Origin: an uncultured Oscillospiraceae bacterium
Lineage (GTDB): Bacteria; Bacillota; Clostridia; Oscillospirales; Oscillospiraceae
Reading direction: 5' to 3'
DNA length: 33,352 nucleotides
Assembly (NCBI GenBank): GCA_949948775.1
Contig: CATLHC010000027.1
Coordinates: 1 to 33,352 of the forward strand
The position numbers and the translations under genes are program-made. The notes under the pieces are model-generated. The model made no database searches, was not told the origin of the DNA, and saw nothing but the letters and a program-made list of their open reading frames with translations. Below are positions 10,307 through 19,156 of this stretch, one piece after another (within the stretch, counting starts at the first letter, position 1; each line of letters starts with the position of its first letter).

Positions 10307-11719
10307 TTGAACATGAACATCATTGACAATTTGATTGCGGCGCGGAAGCGGGCTTTGGAGCAGCACGGCGCTTCCGTAGATTTCATTCAAGGGATATGCG
10401 GGGAATTTGAGAGATATACCCAGATCTCTCCCCGCTATTATGAGAAATACGATGTGAAACGGGGCCTGCGCAACCAGGACGGCACCGGCGTCATGGCCGG
10501 GGTTACCCTCATCGGCAATGTGACGGGCTACGTCATGCAGGACGGGGAAAAGGTCCCTGCCCCCGGCCGGCTGTACTACCGGGGCATCAACGTGGAGGAG
10601 CTGATCGACGGCTTCACCGCCGCGGGCCGGTTCGGCTTTGAGGAGACCGCCTATCTGCTGATGTTCGGCGGCCTGCCCACCCAGGAGGAGCTGGAGCAGT
10701 TCCGGGATATCCTGGCCTTCTACCGGGAGCTGCCCCCCAACTTCACCGAGGATATGATCCTCACCGCCCCCGCCCAGAACATCATGAACAAGCTGGCCCG
10801 GTCGGTGCTGGCGCTGTACTCCTACGACCCCGACCCGGACAACAACACCCTGCCCACTGAGATGCTGCAGGCCATCCGGCTCATCGCCCGGTTCCCGACG
10901 ATCGTGGCCCACGCCTTCGCCGCCAAGAAGCATTATTTTGACCGGGAGTCCCTGTACTTACACCGGCCTCAGCCGGAGCTGTCCGTGGCCGAGAATTTCC
11001 TGTACTCGGTCCGCCACGACAACCGGTTTACCTTGGAGGAGGCCCGCCTGCTGGACCTGTGCCTGGTGCTCCACATGGAGCATGGCGGCGGCAACAACTC
11101 CGCCTTTGCCTGCCGGGTGCTGTCATCCTCGGGGACGGACATCTACTCCGCCATCGCCGCGGCGGTGGGCTCCCTGAAGGGCCCCAAGCACGGCGGCGCC
11201 AACATGCGGGTCATGGCCATGTTCGACGAGATCAAGGCCAACGTCAAGGACTGGAAGGACGACCAGGAGGTCTCCGCCTACCTGACCCGGATCTTGAAGA
11301 AGGAGGCGGGGGACGGCTCGGGCCTGATCTACGGCATGGGCCATGCCGTCTACACCCTCTCCGACCCCCGGGCGGTCATCCTCAAGAAGTTCGCCAAGAA
11401 GATGGCGGCGGACAAGGGGATATTGGACGAGTTCGAGCTGTATGAATCGGTGGAACGCCTCACCCCCGACCTGTTCCACGCCGTCACCGGCCAGGAGAAG
11501 GCCATGTGCGCCAATGTGGACATGTACTCCGGCCTGGTGTACAAAATGATGGACATCCCCCCTGAGCTGTACACCCCTCTGTTTGCCATCGCCCGCATCG
11601 TGGGCTGGTGCGCCCACCGGGTGGAGGAGGTCTACAATCCCTACGGCCGGATTATTCGCCCCGCCTACAAGGCGATCATGCCCAAGCGGTCCTTTGTGCC
11701 CCTGGAGGAGAGGGGATAA
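10307..11719 (+). CDS. Citrate (or 2-methylcitrate) synthase
   Basis: 470 aa; RLYYRGINVEELIDGF, LVLHMEHGGGNNSAFACRVLSSSGTDIYSAIAAAVGSLKGPKHGGANMRVMAMF, GMGHAVYTLSDPRA. TTG start at 10307 or ATG at 10313. Confidence 0.93.
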   Translation: MNMNIIDNLIAARKRALEQHGASVDFIQGICGEFERYTQISPRYYEKYDVKRGLRNQDGTGVMAGVTLIGNVTGYVMQDGEKVPAPGRLYYRGINVEELIDGFTAAGRFGFEETAYLLMFGGLPTQEELEQFRDILAFYRELPPNFTEDMILTAPAQNIMNKLARSVLALYSYDPDPDNNTLPTEMLQAIRLIARFPTIVAHAFAAKKHYFDRESLYLHRPQPELSVAENFLYSVRHDNRFTLEEARLLDLCLVLHMEHGGGNNSAFACRVLSSSGTDIYSAIAAAVGSLKGPKHGGANMRVMAMFDEIKANVKDWKDDQEVSAYLTRILKKEAGDGSGLIYGMGHAVYTLSDPRAVILKKFAKKMAADKGILDEFELYESVERLTPDLFHAVTGQEKAMCANVDMYSGLVYKMMDIPPELYTPLFAIARIVGWCAHRVEEVYNPYGRIIRPAYKAIMPKRSFVPLEERG

Positions 11720-11755
11720 AAAGGACCCCGCCCGGTGTTCCGGGCGGGGTCTTTC
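11719..11755. terminator. Bidirectional hairpin terminator between citrate synthase and cysS
   Basis: GACCCCGCCCG-GTGTTC-CGGGCGGGGTC flanked by A-rich and T-rich runs; genes are convergent. Confidence 0.85.
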
Positions 11756-13204
11756 TTATATCCTTTTCCAAACCGCCCCGCCGGGCACGTCGGTGACCTC
11801 AATTCCCTGTGCCTTAAGCTCGTCCCGGATGCGGTCGGCCTCGGCGAAATTTTTCGCCTTTTTGGCCTGTGCCCGCTGGAGCACCAGCGCGTCGATGGCC
11901 GGGTCGCCCTCACCCTGGATGGTGAAGCCGTCCGCGCCGGAGGTCTTGGCCTGGGCGGCCTCTTTCTCCCGCAGCTGCGCCGCCTTTTCCAGCAGGGACA
12001 GGGACAGCACCTGGTCGAAGTCCGCCAGCACCGCCCGTTTGGTGACGTCGTTCACCGGGGCCTTGAGCACGTCGTACAGGCAGGTGATGCCCATGGAGGT
12101 GTTCAAATCGTTGCCCACCTGGGTGAGAAATTTCTCTTTGAACCGGGCCGCGGCCTCCCGGTCGATCTCCCCGTCTCCGCCCTTGAGAGCGGCGATGCGC
12201 TTGACGAGCTTGTTGTATGCCCCGGCGGCGTTGTCCAGGTTCTCCCAGGAGAACACCAGCCCCTTGCGGTAGTGGCTTTGCAGGCAGAAGAAGCGGTAGG
12301 CCAGGGGATCGTAGCCCTTCTCCTCCAGCAGAGAGACGGTGAGAAACTCCCCCTTGGACTTGGACATCTTGCCCGAGTTGGTGTTCAGGTGGTGGACGTG
12401 GAACCACTGGGCGCACCAGGGGTGGCCCAGGTAGGCCTCGGACTGGGCGATCTCGTTGGTGTGGTGAGGGAAGGCGTTGTCCACCCCGCCGCAGTGCAGG
12501 TCCAGGTACTCCCCGTTGAACTTCATGGAGATGCAGGAGCACTCGATGTGCCAGCCGGGATAGCCCACCCCCCAGGGGGAATCCCATTTCAAGGCCTGGT
12601 CCTCGAACTTGGACTTGGTGAACCAGAGCACGAAATCGTTTTTGTTCCGCTTGTTCTGGTCCTCCTCCACGCCTTCCCGGACGCCCACGGCCAGGTCCTC
12701 CTCGTCGTGGTCGTTGAACACATAGTAGTGGTCCAGCCTGGAGGTGTCGAAGTACACGTTCCCCCCCGCCACGTAGGCGTACCCCTTGTCAATGAGGCCG
12801 GACACCACCCGGATAAACTCGTCGATGAGGCCGGTGGCGGGCTGGACCACCTCGGGGGTCTTGATGTTCAGCTTGGCGCAGTCGTCAAAAAAGGCGTCGG
12901 TGTAGAATTTGGCGATGTCCATGACGGACTTGTTTTCCCGCTTGGCGCCCTTGAGCATCTTGTCCTCGCCGGTGTCGGCGTCGGAGGCCAGGTGGCCTAC
13001 GTCGGTGATGTTCATGACGCGGTTCACGTCATAGCCCTCGTAGCGCAGAAACTTCTCCAGCACGTCCTCCATGATGTAGGAGCGCAGGTTGCCGATGTGG
13101 GCGTAGTGATAGACGGTGGGGCCGCAGGTGTACATCTCCACCCGGCCGGGTGTGTGGGTCTGGAACTCCTCTTTCTTGTGGGTGGCGGAATTGTAAAGAT
13201 ACAT
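11756..13204 (-). CDS. cysS: Cysteinyl-tRNA synthetase
   Basis: MYLYNSATHKKEEFQTHTPGRVEMYTCGPTVYHYAHIGNLRSYI...KMSKSKGEFLTV; start set to 13204 from RBS and homology. Confidence 0.97.
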   Translation of the reverse strand: MYLYNSATHKKEEFQTHTPGRVEMYTCGPTVYHYAHIGNLRSYIMEDVLEKFLRYEGYDVNRVMNITDVGHLASDADTGEDKMLKGAKRENKSVMDIAKFYTDAFFDDCAKLNIKTPEVVQPATGLIDEFIRVVSGLIDKGYAYVAGGNVYFDTSRLDHYYVFNDHDEEDLAVGVREGVEEDQNKRNKNDFVLWFTKSKFEDQALKWDSPWGVGYPGWHIECSCISMKFNGEYLDLHCGGVDNAFPHHTNEIAQSEAYLGHPWCAQWFHVHHLNTNSGKMSKSKGEFLTVSLLEEKGYDPLAYRFFCLQSHYRKGLVFSWENLDNAAGAYNKLVKRIAALKGGDGEIDREAAARFKEKFLTQVGNDLNTSMGITCLYDVLKAPVNDVTKRAVLADFDQVLSLSLLEKAAQLREKEAAQAKTSGADGFTIQGEGDPAIDALVLQRAQAKKAKNFAEADRIRDELKAQGIEVTDVPGGAVWKRI

Positions 13205-13220
13205 GGTATTGTCCTCCTTT

Positions 13221-13913
13221 TCAGGTGTCGTTTTCCTTTGTGCAGGCGGCGCAGGAGTCGTGTCCCAGCCGTCCCTCCGCATGGCACTGGTCCAGCAGCT
13301 TTTCCAGCGCATCCACCCGGTCGGACAGGGCTGCCAGCCGCTCCAGGTTGGGGTTTTTCACGCTGGTCTGGTCCACCTCGTCGGCGTAGTGGGTGGCCTT
13401 TCCGGCGATGCGCACAATCTGGGCGGGGATGCCCACGGCGGTGGCGTCGGGGGGCACCTCGGAGAGCACCACGGCGTTGGCGGCGATACGGGAATTGTCC
13501 CCCACCTTAAAGGGTCCCAGCACCTTGGCCCCGGTGGAGATGAGTACGTTGTTGCCGATGGTGGGGTGGCGCTTGCCCTGGTCCTTGCCGGTGCCCCCCA
13601 GGGTGACGCCGTGGTAAATGAGGCAGTCGTCCCCCACCTCGGCGGTCTCACCGATGACGATACCCATGCCGTGGTCGATGACCAGCCTGCGGCCGATCTT
13701 CGCGCCGGGGTGGATCTCGATGCCCGTCCAGAACCGGCTCCACTGGGACACGAACCGGGCCAGGAATTTCAGATGGTGACGGTACAGGAAATGGGCCAAT
13801 CTGTGGTAAAGGGTGGCGTGTACCCCGGGGTAGAGCAGGAAAATCTCCAGCTTGCTCCGGGCCGCCGGGTCCCGGGCCTGATAGGCCCGCAGCGTTTCGC
13901 CCAGTCGGGTCAT
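13221..13913 (-). CDS. cysE: Serine O-acetyltransferase
   Basis: MTRLGETLRAYQARDPAARSKLEIFLLYPGVHATLYHRLAHFLYRHHLKFLARFVSQWSRFWTGIEIHPGAKIGRRLVIDHGMGIVIGETAEVGD; RBS aaggagg. Confidence 0.96.
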   Translation of the reverse strand: MTRLGETLRAYQARDPAARSKLEIFLLYPGVHATLYHRLAHFLYRHHLKFLARFVSQWSRFWTGIEIHPGAKIGRRLVIDHGMGIVIGETAEVGDDCLIYHGVTLGGTGKDQGKRHPTIGNNVLISTGAKVLGPFKVGDNSRIAANAVVLSEVPPDATAVGIPAQIVRIAGKATHYADEVDQTSVKNPNLERLAALSDRVDALEKLLDQCHAEGRLGHDSCAACTKENDT

Positions 13914-13944
13914 AGAAAAAATGCCTCCTTGTCCATAAAACAAA

Positions 13945-14185
13945 AAATCTCATGCCCCATAAAAAAGGCATGAGAGGCGGCGGTACCGCGGTTCCACTCT
14001 CGTTTGTCGCTCAAGGGCCGTGACGTGGCCGGACGGAGGGCTCCCAAGTCCCCCGCGCTCCCGCCCGCATTTCATCCGGAGCATCCCCGAGGGCCGCTTT
14101 CAGCCATGACGGCCCCTCTCTGACGGTTCCAAACCGGACTACTGACGACGTTCATTGCGCTGTTTGATTTTTCATACCGTTCCAG
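13945..14185 (-). ncRNA. T-box leader (tRNA-Cys-responsive, predicted) upstream of cysE-cysS
   Basis: Minus strand carries AGTA and CAGAGAGggGCC...GCTGAAAGcGGCC stem I motifs, the T-box sequence GAGAGTGGAACCGCGGTACCG, and the terminator CTCATGCC-TTTTTTAT-GGGGCATGAG-ATTTTTTGTTTT. Confidence 0.93.
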
Positions 14186-14191
14186 TATACT

Positions 14192-14214
14192 ATCACACCC
14201 GCCGGAGGGTGTCA
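14192..14214 (-). promoter_or_regulatory. Candidate promoter of the T-box/cysES transcript (TTGACA-17-TAGTAT)
   Basis: Minus strand ctctcTTGACAccctccggcgggtgtgaTAGTAT just upstream of the T-box; coordinates approximate. Confidence 0.5.
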
Positions 14215-14371
14215 AGAGAGGGAGCGGCTTTTTTTCGGCGGGCGGGATTCTTTGGCGGGCCGGGAGAATCTTAAAGAACAGATTTTCGATTTTGACTGGA
14301 ATTTTTCGTCGAGGTGTGTTAATATATTACATTGACCCTATCGCCGCTCCGGGCGGCTGATTTCAAACGAG

Positions 14372-15238
14372 GTGAGTACATTGACCTTTTGGATGGCAAT
14401 GATCCTGGGCGTGGTGCAGGGTGTGGCGGAGTTCCTGCCTATCTCCAGCTCGGGGCACCTGTCCCTGCTGCAATACTTCTTCCGTCTGGAGGAACCGGAC
14501 GCCTTATACAACATCCTGCTCCACTTTGCCACCCTGGTGGCGGTGTGCGTGGTGTACCGCCGGGACATCGCGGACATGATTGTGGAGTTTTTCCGGATGC
14601 TGGCGTCCTTTTTCACCACGACGGGGCGGCGGGGGGCGGGCAACCCCCCGGAGGCCCGTCGGATGATCCTGCTGCTCATCGTGGGCACCCTGCCCCTGTT
14701 TCTGGTACTTCCCTTCGACGACGCGGTGGAGGGGCTGGGGGCTAACCCGGTGTTTGTGTCCGCCATGCTGCTGGTCACCGGGTGTATCCTGTTCCTGTCC
14801 GACCGGTATGGCGGCGGGCGGAAAAACGGCCGCACCGCCACGGTGAAGGACGTGGCGCTGGTGGGTCTGGCCCAGGGCCTGGCCACCATCCCCGGCTTAT
14901 CCCGCTCCGGCACCACCATCTCCGCGGGCATGGCTTTGGGCTTTGAGCGCAGCTTCGCCGTGCGCTTTTCCTTCCTGCTCTCCCTGCCCGCCGTGCTGGG
15001 GGCCACTCTGCTGAAAGTGGTCAAGGTGGCGCAGGCGGGAGAATTCGACGCGGAACTGCTGCCCATGTACCTGACCGGAATGGTCATCGCCGGGGTGGTT
15101 GGGTACTTCTCCATCTCACTGGTAAAGCTGCTGGCCGACAAGGGCAGGTTTGGCAGCTTTGCCTATTACTGCTGGATCGTGGGGTTGGTGTCCCTCATCG
15201 CCGGCCTGATACTGCCGATGCTCACCCCTGCGGCATAA
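14372..15238 (+). CDS. uppP: Undecaprenyl-diphosphatase
   Basis: 288 aa; MAMILGVVQGVAEFLPISSSGHLSLLQ, GLAQGLATIPGLSRSGTTISAGM; GTG start. Confidence 0.95.
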   Translation: MSTLTFWMAMILGVVQGVAEFLPISSSGHLSLLQYFFRLEEPDALYNILLHFATLVAVCVVYRRDIADMIVEFFRMLASFFTTTGRRGAGNPPEARRMILLLIVGTLPLFLVLPFDDAVEGLGANPVFVSAMLLVTGCILFLSDRYGGGRKNGRTATVKDVALVGLAQGLATIPGLSRSGTTISAGMALGFERSFAVRFSFLLSLPAVLGATLLKVVKVAQAGEFDAELLPMYLTGMVIAGVVGYFSISLVKLLADKGRFGSFAYYCWIVGLVSLIAGLILPMLTPAA

Positions 15239-15258
15239 CAAAACAGGAGGATTCCTGA

Positions 15259-18042
15259 ATGGCTTCCACACAAAAGAAAACTTCAAATTCCGGCGGTGGA
15301 GACCGCCGTTCCGCCTCCAATTCGACCAAAAACGGCGGCAGGCGGGCCTCGACATCGTCTCAATCCAAAGGGCGGCCCTCGTCCGCGTCCAAGGGCCGGT
15401 CCTCCCACCGGTCCGCGCCCCCCAGAAAACCCTATCGCCGGGAGGTGGGCGGCGCGGTGTGCCTGCTCATGGCCTTGTTTGGGGCCATCGGCTACTTCAA
15501 AACGGAGGAGGGGGCGGTGATCGCCCTGTTCTGCGATCTGCTGAAGGGCCTGTGCGGCTACGGGTTTTACATCGCCCCGCCCATGCTGCTGGCGGCGGCG
15601 CTGATCCTAATTTTCCACCGGGGCCGCCCCGTCCGCCTGCGGGTGGCGGGGACGGTGAGCCTGCCGATATTCGTCGGCGCGCTGTTCCACCTGATTTTGT
15701 GCAAGGCCGAATACGAGGGCGGGCTGGCCCTGGTGGGCCAGCTTTGGAAGGACGGCAGGGCGGCGGCGTCCGGCGGCGTGGTCAGCGGGCTGATCGCCAT
15801 GGGCTTCCGATTTGCGTTTACCACGGTGGGGGCGGTGCTGATCCTGCTGGTGCTGACGGCAGCCGCGGCGCTATGCGCCATGCGCCTGACTCCGGCGGAT
15901 GTGCTGGATTATTTCCGGGAGCAGAGAGATAACCGGCCAGAATACGACCCGGACGACTATCCGCAGCCCGAGAAGCGGCCCAGGAAACCCGTGCGCAGGG
16001 AGCCGGAACCTATCCCCGCATCCCGGCGGAAGGGTGCCGCCATCGATATTCCGGTGGACGACGGTCCCCTGCTGGCCAAAAAGCCCACGACTCCCGTGAC
16101 CACCGTGCGGAAGAAGTCCTTCTTCGACAAGGTGGGGGGAGTGACCCCGCCGGGACAGGAGAATAGGCCCCCCTTTGAGGAGGAGCCGCCCGAGTACGAG
16201 GACGTGGCCGAGCTGCGGCCCATGCGGGAGCCCCCCCGCACACCGAAGCCCGGTCCCGCCGCCCCGTCCCCAACATCGGTGGACGACCTGCTGCCGCCCC
16301 CGGCGCCCACCCCGATCCGGGAGACCCCGGCGCCTCCCGCCGAGGTCCGGGAGGAGCCGGTGCCGCCCCCCGTGATCCGAGAACCCGCCGCGCCGATTAA
16401 GCTTTCGAAGGAAGAAGAACGGGCCCAGGCCCGGCAGGAGATGGCCCGGGAGATCGAGGCGGGCATGGAGCAGGACGCTCCGGCCTACCGCTATCCCCCC
16501 GTGTCACTGCTGAACCAGGGAGGAGGCGGAAACGCCGCCGCGGCGGACGGCGAGCTGCACGCCAACCAGCAGCGGCTGCAGGACGCGCTCCAGTCCTTCG
16601 GTGTCAGCGCCCACATCGTCAACGTGATCCGGGGTCCCGCCGTCACCCGCTATGAGCTGGAGCTGGACCAGGGGGTGAAGCTGAACAAGATCACCAACCT
16701 GTCCGGCGACATCGCCCTGGCCCTGGGGGCCTCCGCCGTGCGGGTGGCCCCCATCCCCGATAAAATTTCCACCGTGGGCATTGAGGTGCCGAACCGGCAG
16801 GTCAGCCCCGTGTGCATCCGGGACGTGCTGGCGGCCAAGGAGTTTACCGACAGCCCGTCTAAGGTGTCCTTCGCCGTGGGAAAGGATATCAGCGGCCGCC
16901 CCATCGTGGGCAATATCGCCAGGCTTCCCCACATGCTCATCGCCGGAACCACCGGCTCGGGCAAATCGGTGTGCACCAACTCCCTCATCATCTCCCTGCT
17001 GTACAAGGCCACGCCGGAGGAGGTCCGGCTCATTATGGTGGACCCCAAGATGGTGGAGCTGAGCGTCTACAACGGCATTCCCCACCTGCTGATCCCGGTG
17101 GTCACCGATCCGAAAAAAGCGGCGGGCGCCCTTCAGTGGGCGGTCAGCGAGATGATGAAGCGGTATCAGAAGTTCTCCGAGGTGGGGGCCAAGGACCTGG
17201 CCTCCTACAACAACCACGCCAGGCAGCGGGAGGATCTGGAGCCCATGCCCCAGATCGTGGTGGTCATCGACGAGCTGGCCGACCTGATGCTGGTGGCGGC
17301 GAAGGAGGTGGAGGAATCCATCTGCCGGGTGGCCCAGATGGGCCGGGCCTCCGGGATGCATCTGGTCATCGCCACCCAGAGTCCCCGTGCCGACGTAATC
17401 ACGGGGCTGATGAAGGCCAACATCCCCAGCCGCATCGCCTTCGCGGTGGCCTCCAGCCTGGAGTCCCGTATCATTCTGGACACCGTGGGCGCGGAAAAGC
17501 TGGTGGGTAAGGGCGATATGCTGTATGCTCCCTTGGGACAGGACAAGCTGCGCGTCCAGGGCTGCTTCATCACGGAGGAAGAGGTGGCCAATGTGGTGGA
17601 GTTCATCAAGGAGGGCGCGTGCGCCCAGTACGATGAGTCCGTGATGCACGAGATCGACCGGAACGCCGAGGAGAAGGACAAGGCCGCCAAGGGAGTGGGC
17701 GGGTCCGACCCAGGCGGTGGAGGCGGCAGCGATTATGACGAGCTGCTGCCCGCCGCCATCGACGTGGTTCTGGAGGTGGGACAGGCCTCCGTGTCCATGC
17801 TCCAGCGCAGGCTGAAGCTGGGGTACGGCCGGGCCGCCCGCTTGGTGGACCAGATGGAGGAAAAAGGCGTGGTGGGACCCTTTGAGGGCTCCAAGCCCCG
17901 TCAGCTGCTCATCACCAAGGAGCAGTGGGCGGAGATGCAGTATAGGCAGAACATGGTACCCAGCCTTCCCGATGAGCCGTCCTCGGAGGAGAGCACGGCG
18001 GCGGAGAACCGGGATACGCCCCCCTATGACCTGGATGAATGA
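15259..18042 (+). CDS. FtsK/SpoIIIE family DNA translocase
   Basis: 927 aa; N-terminal TM segments, Pro/Glu-rich linker, LPHMLIAGTTGSGKSVCTNSLI Walker A, VVVIDELADLMLV Walker B, C-terminal gamma domain (YGRAARLVDQMEEKGVVGP). Confidence 0.96.
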   Translation: MASTQKKTSNSGGGDRRSASNSTKNGGRRASTSSQSKGRPSSASKGRSSHRSAPPRKPYRREVGGAVCLLMALFGAIGYFKTEEGAVIALFCDLLKGLCGYGFYIAPPMLLAAALILIFHRGRPVRLRVAGTVSLPIFVGALFHLILCKAEYEGGLALVGQLWKDGRAAASGGVVSGLIAMGFRFAFTTVGAVLILLVLTAAAALCAMRLTPADVLDYFREQRDNRPEYDPDDYPQPEKRPRKPVRREPEPIPASRRKGAAIDIPVDDGPLLAKKPTTPVTTVRKKSFFDKVGGVTPPGQENRPPFEEEPPEYEDVAELRPMREPPRTPKPGPAAPSPTSVDDLLPPPAPTPIRETPAPPAEVREEPVPPPVIREPAAPIKLSKEEERAQARQEMAREIEAGMEQDAPAYRYPPVSLLNQGGGGNAAAADGELHANQQRLQDALQSFGVSAHIVNVIRGPAVTRYELELDQGVKLNKITNLSGDIALALGASAVRVAPIPDKISTVGIEVPNRQVSPVCIRDVLAAKEFTDSPSKVSFAVGKDISGRPIVGNIARLPHMLIAGTTGSGKSVCTNSLIISLLYKATPEEVRLIMVDPKMVELSVYNGIPHLLIPVVTDPKKAAGALQWAVSEMMKRYQKFSEVGAKDLASYNNHARQREDLEPMPQIVVVIDELADLMLVAAKEVEESICRVAQMGRASGMHLVIATQSPRADVITGLMKANIPSRIAFAVASSLESRIILDTVGAEKLVGKGDMLYAPLGQDKLRVQGCFITEEEVANVVEFIKEGACAQYDESVMHEIDRNAEEKDKAAKGVGGSDPGGGGGSDYDELLPAAIDVVLEVGQASVSMLQRRLKLGYGRAARLVDQMEEKGVVGPFEGSKPRQLLITKEQWAEMQYRQNMVPSLPDEPSSEESTAAENRDTPPYDLDE

Positions 18043-18043
18043 C

Positions 18044-18071
18044 AAAAAAGCACCCGTAAGGGTGCTTTTTT
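18044..18071. terminator. Bidirectional terminator between ftsK/spoIIIE and the SLH-type gene
   Basis: AAAAAAGCACCC-GTAA-GGGTGCTTTTTT perfect stem. Confidence 0.93.
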
Positions 18072-18078
18072 GCGGGTT

Positions 18079-19038
18079 TTACCGGAACCAGCCGCCGCTG
18101 TCCCGGCTGTTCAGCACCTCCAGCATGGCGGAGAGCATCTCGGCGGCCTCACCGTGGGTCAGAGGCTGGTACAGGTCTGCGCTGCTGCTGAGCACGGATA
18201 GGGCCTCCATATTCACGACCGACTGGTAGGCCCAGGCGGGAGCGGTCCCGGCGGAGAAGGCGGAGGCCGTCCCGGCCACATCGCCGGTGGCCAGCAGACG
18301 GTCGATGATCACCGCCGCCTCCGCCTGGGTGATGGGGCTGCCGGGATCGAACACCGTCTGGCCCGCCTCGTTTTGGGAGCCCTCCACGGTGCCCACCACC
18401 AGGGCGGCGGATACATAGCCCTTGGCCCAGGCGGAGATGTCGCCGTCGTCATAGAAGCCGGTGAGGGACACGTCCGCCAGCGCCTCCCGGCCCGCTGCGG
18501 TCATGGCCAGGGCCAGGAACTCCTCCCGGCTGAAGGTGTCGGCCGGGTCAAAGCAGTACAGGCTGCCCACCTTCCGGCCGGTGTACACCCCTTCCTCCGC
18601 CAGATGGAGGGCGGCGTAGAGCGAGGGGTCGCCGTCCATATCGGAGTAAGCGACGGCGGTGGTCTGCTTTTGGATGGTGATCTTCACCGTGGCGGGCTTA
18701 GAGGTGTTGCCCTTGGCGTCAATGGCCACATAGGTGAAGGTGTCCTTGCCCTTTTTCCCCTCATAGGGGGTGTAGGTGAAGGCGGCGGGATCGGTTTCGT
18801 CCATGGCCACCTGGCCCCGGGCGGGGCTGTCCACCACCTGGAAGGTGATCAGGTCGCCCTCCGGGTCCACGGCGGCGAAGCGGCTGGCGATGGCCACGTC
18901 CTTGTAGGTTTTCAGGGTCAGGTCCTCGGCGATGGGGGCGGCGTTTTCCACGTCGGCGGTGGAGGTGGTCAGCGCCATGGCCGGGGCGGCCAGCGCTCCC
19001 GCCAGGCACACAGACAGTATCAGGATTCGGGTCTTCAA
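18079..19038 (-). CDS. Secreted protein with Ig/cadherin-like repeat and S-layer homology-like domains
   Basis: Signal peptide LKTRILILSVCLAGALAAPAMA; DPEGDLITFQVVDSPARGQVAM...FTYTPYEGKKGKDTFTYVAIDAKGNTS; SLH-like repeats (FSREEFLALAMTAAG, ITQAEAAVIIDRLL, LTHGEAAEMLSAML). TTG start with an RBS-like ggagga. Confidence 0.8.
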   Translation of the reverse strand: MKTRILILSVCLAGALAAPAMALTTSTADVENAAPIAEDLTLKTYKDVAIASRFAAVDPEGDLITFQVVDSPARGQVAMDETDPAAFTYTPYEGKKGKDTFTYVAIDAKGNTSKPATVKITIQKQTTAVAYSDMDGDPSLYAALHLAEEGVYTGRKVGSLYCFDPADTFSREEFLALAMTAAGREALADVSLTGFYDDGDISAWAKGYVSAALVVGTVEGSQNEAGQTVFDPGSPITQAEAAVIIDRLLATGDVAGTASAFSAGTAPAWAYQSVVNMEALSVLSSSADLYQPLTHGEAAEMLSAMLEVLNSRDSGGWFR

Positions 19039-19079
19039 AGGGATTCCTCCTTTGTATGGTTGTGGGACAAGCATATGCC

Positions 19080-19126
19080 AAAAAAGCAAAAAATATGCGG
19101 ACGCCCCTGATTTTTGGGGCGTCCGC
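19080..19126 (-). terminator. Terminator downstream of rodA/ftsW (minus strand)
   Basis: GCGGACGCCCC-(8 nt)-GGGGCGTCCGC 11-bp stem followed on the minus strand by ATATTTTTTGCTTTTTT. Confidence 0.9.
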
Positions 19127-19156
19127 AGGTGGAAATTTCAGGCTGCCGCAAAGGTG

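Noticed and set aside
11735-13510. 591-aa plus-strand ORF over cysS
   Set aside because: Antisense to cysS and part of cysE; no credible domain.
15300-16500. Repeat-like Pro/Glu/Arg-rich coding stretch in ftsK/spoIIIE
   Set aside because: Normal low-complexity linker between the membrane and motor domains of this family.
16504-18045. 513-aa minus-strand ORF opposite ftsK/spoIIIE
   Set aside because: Antisense shadow ORF; no recognisable domain and composition typical of GC-skewed reverse frames.
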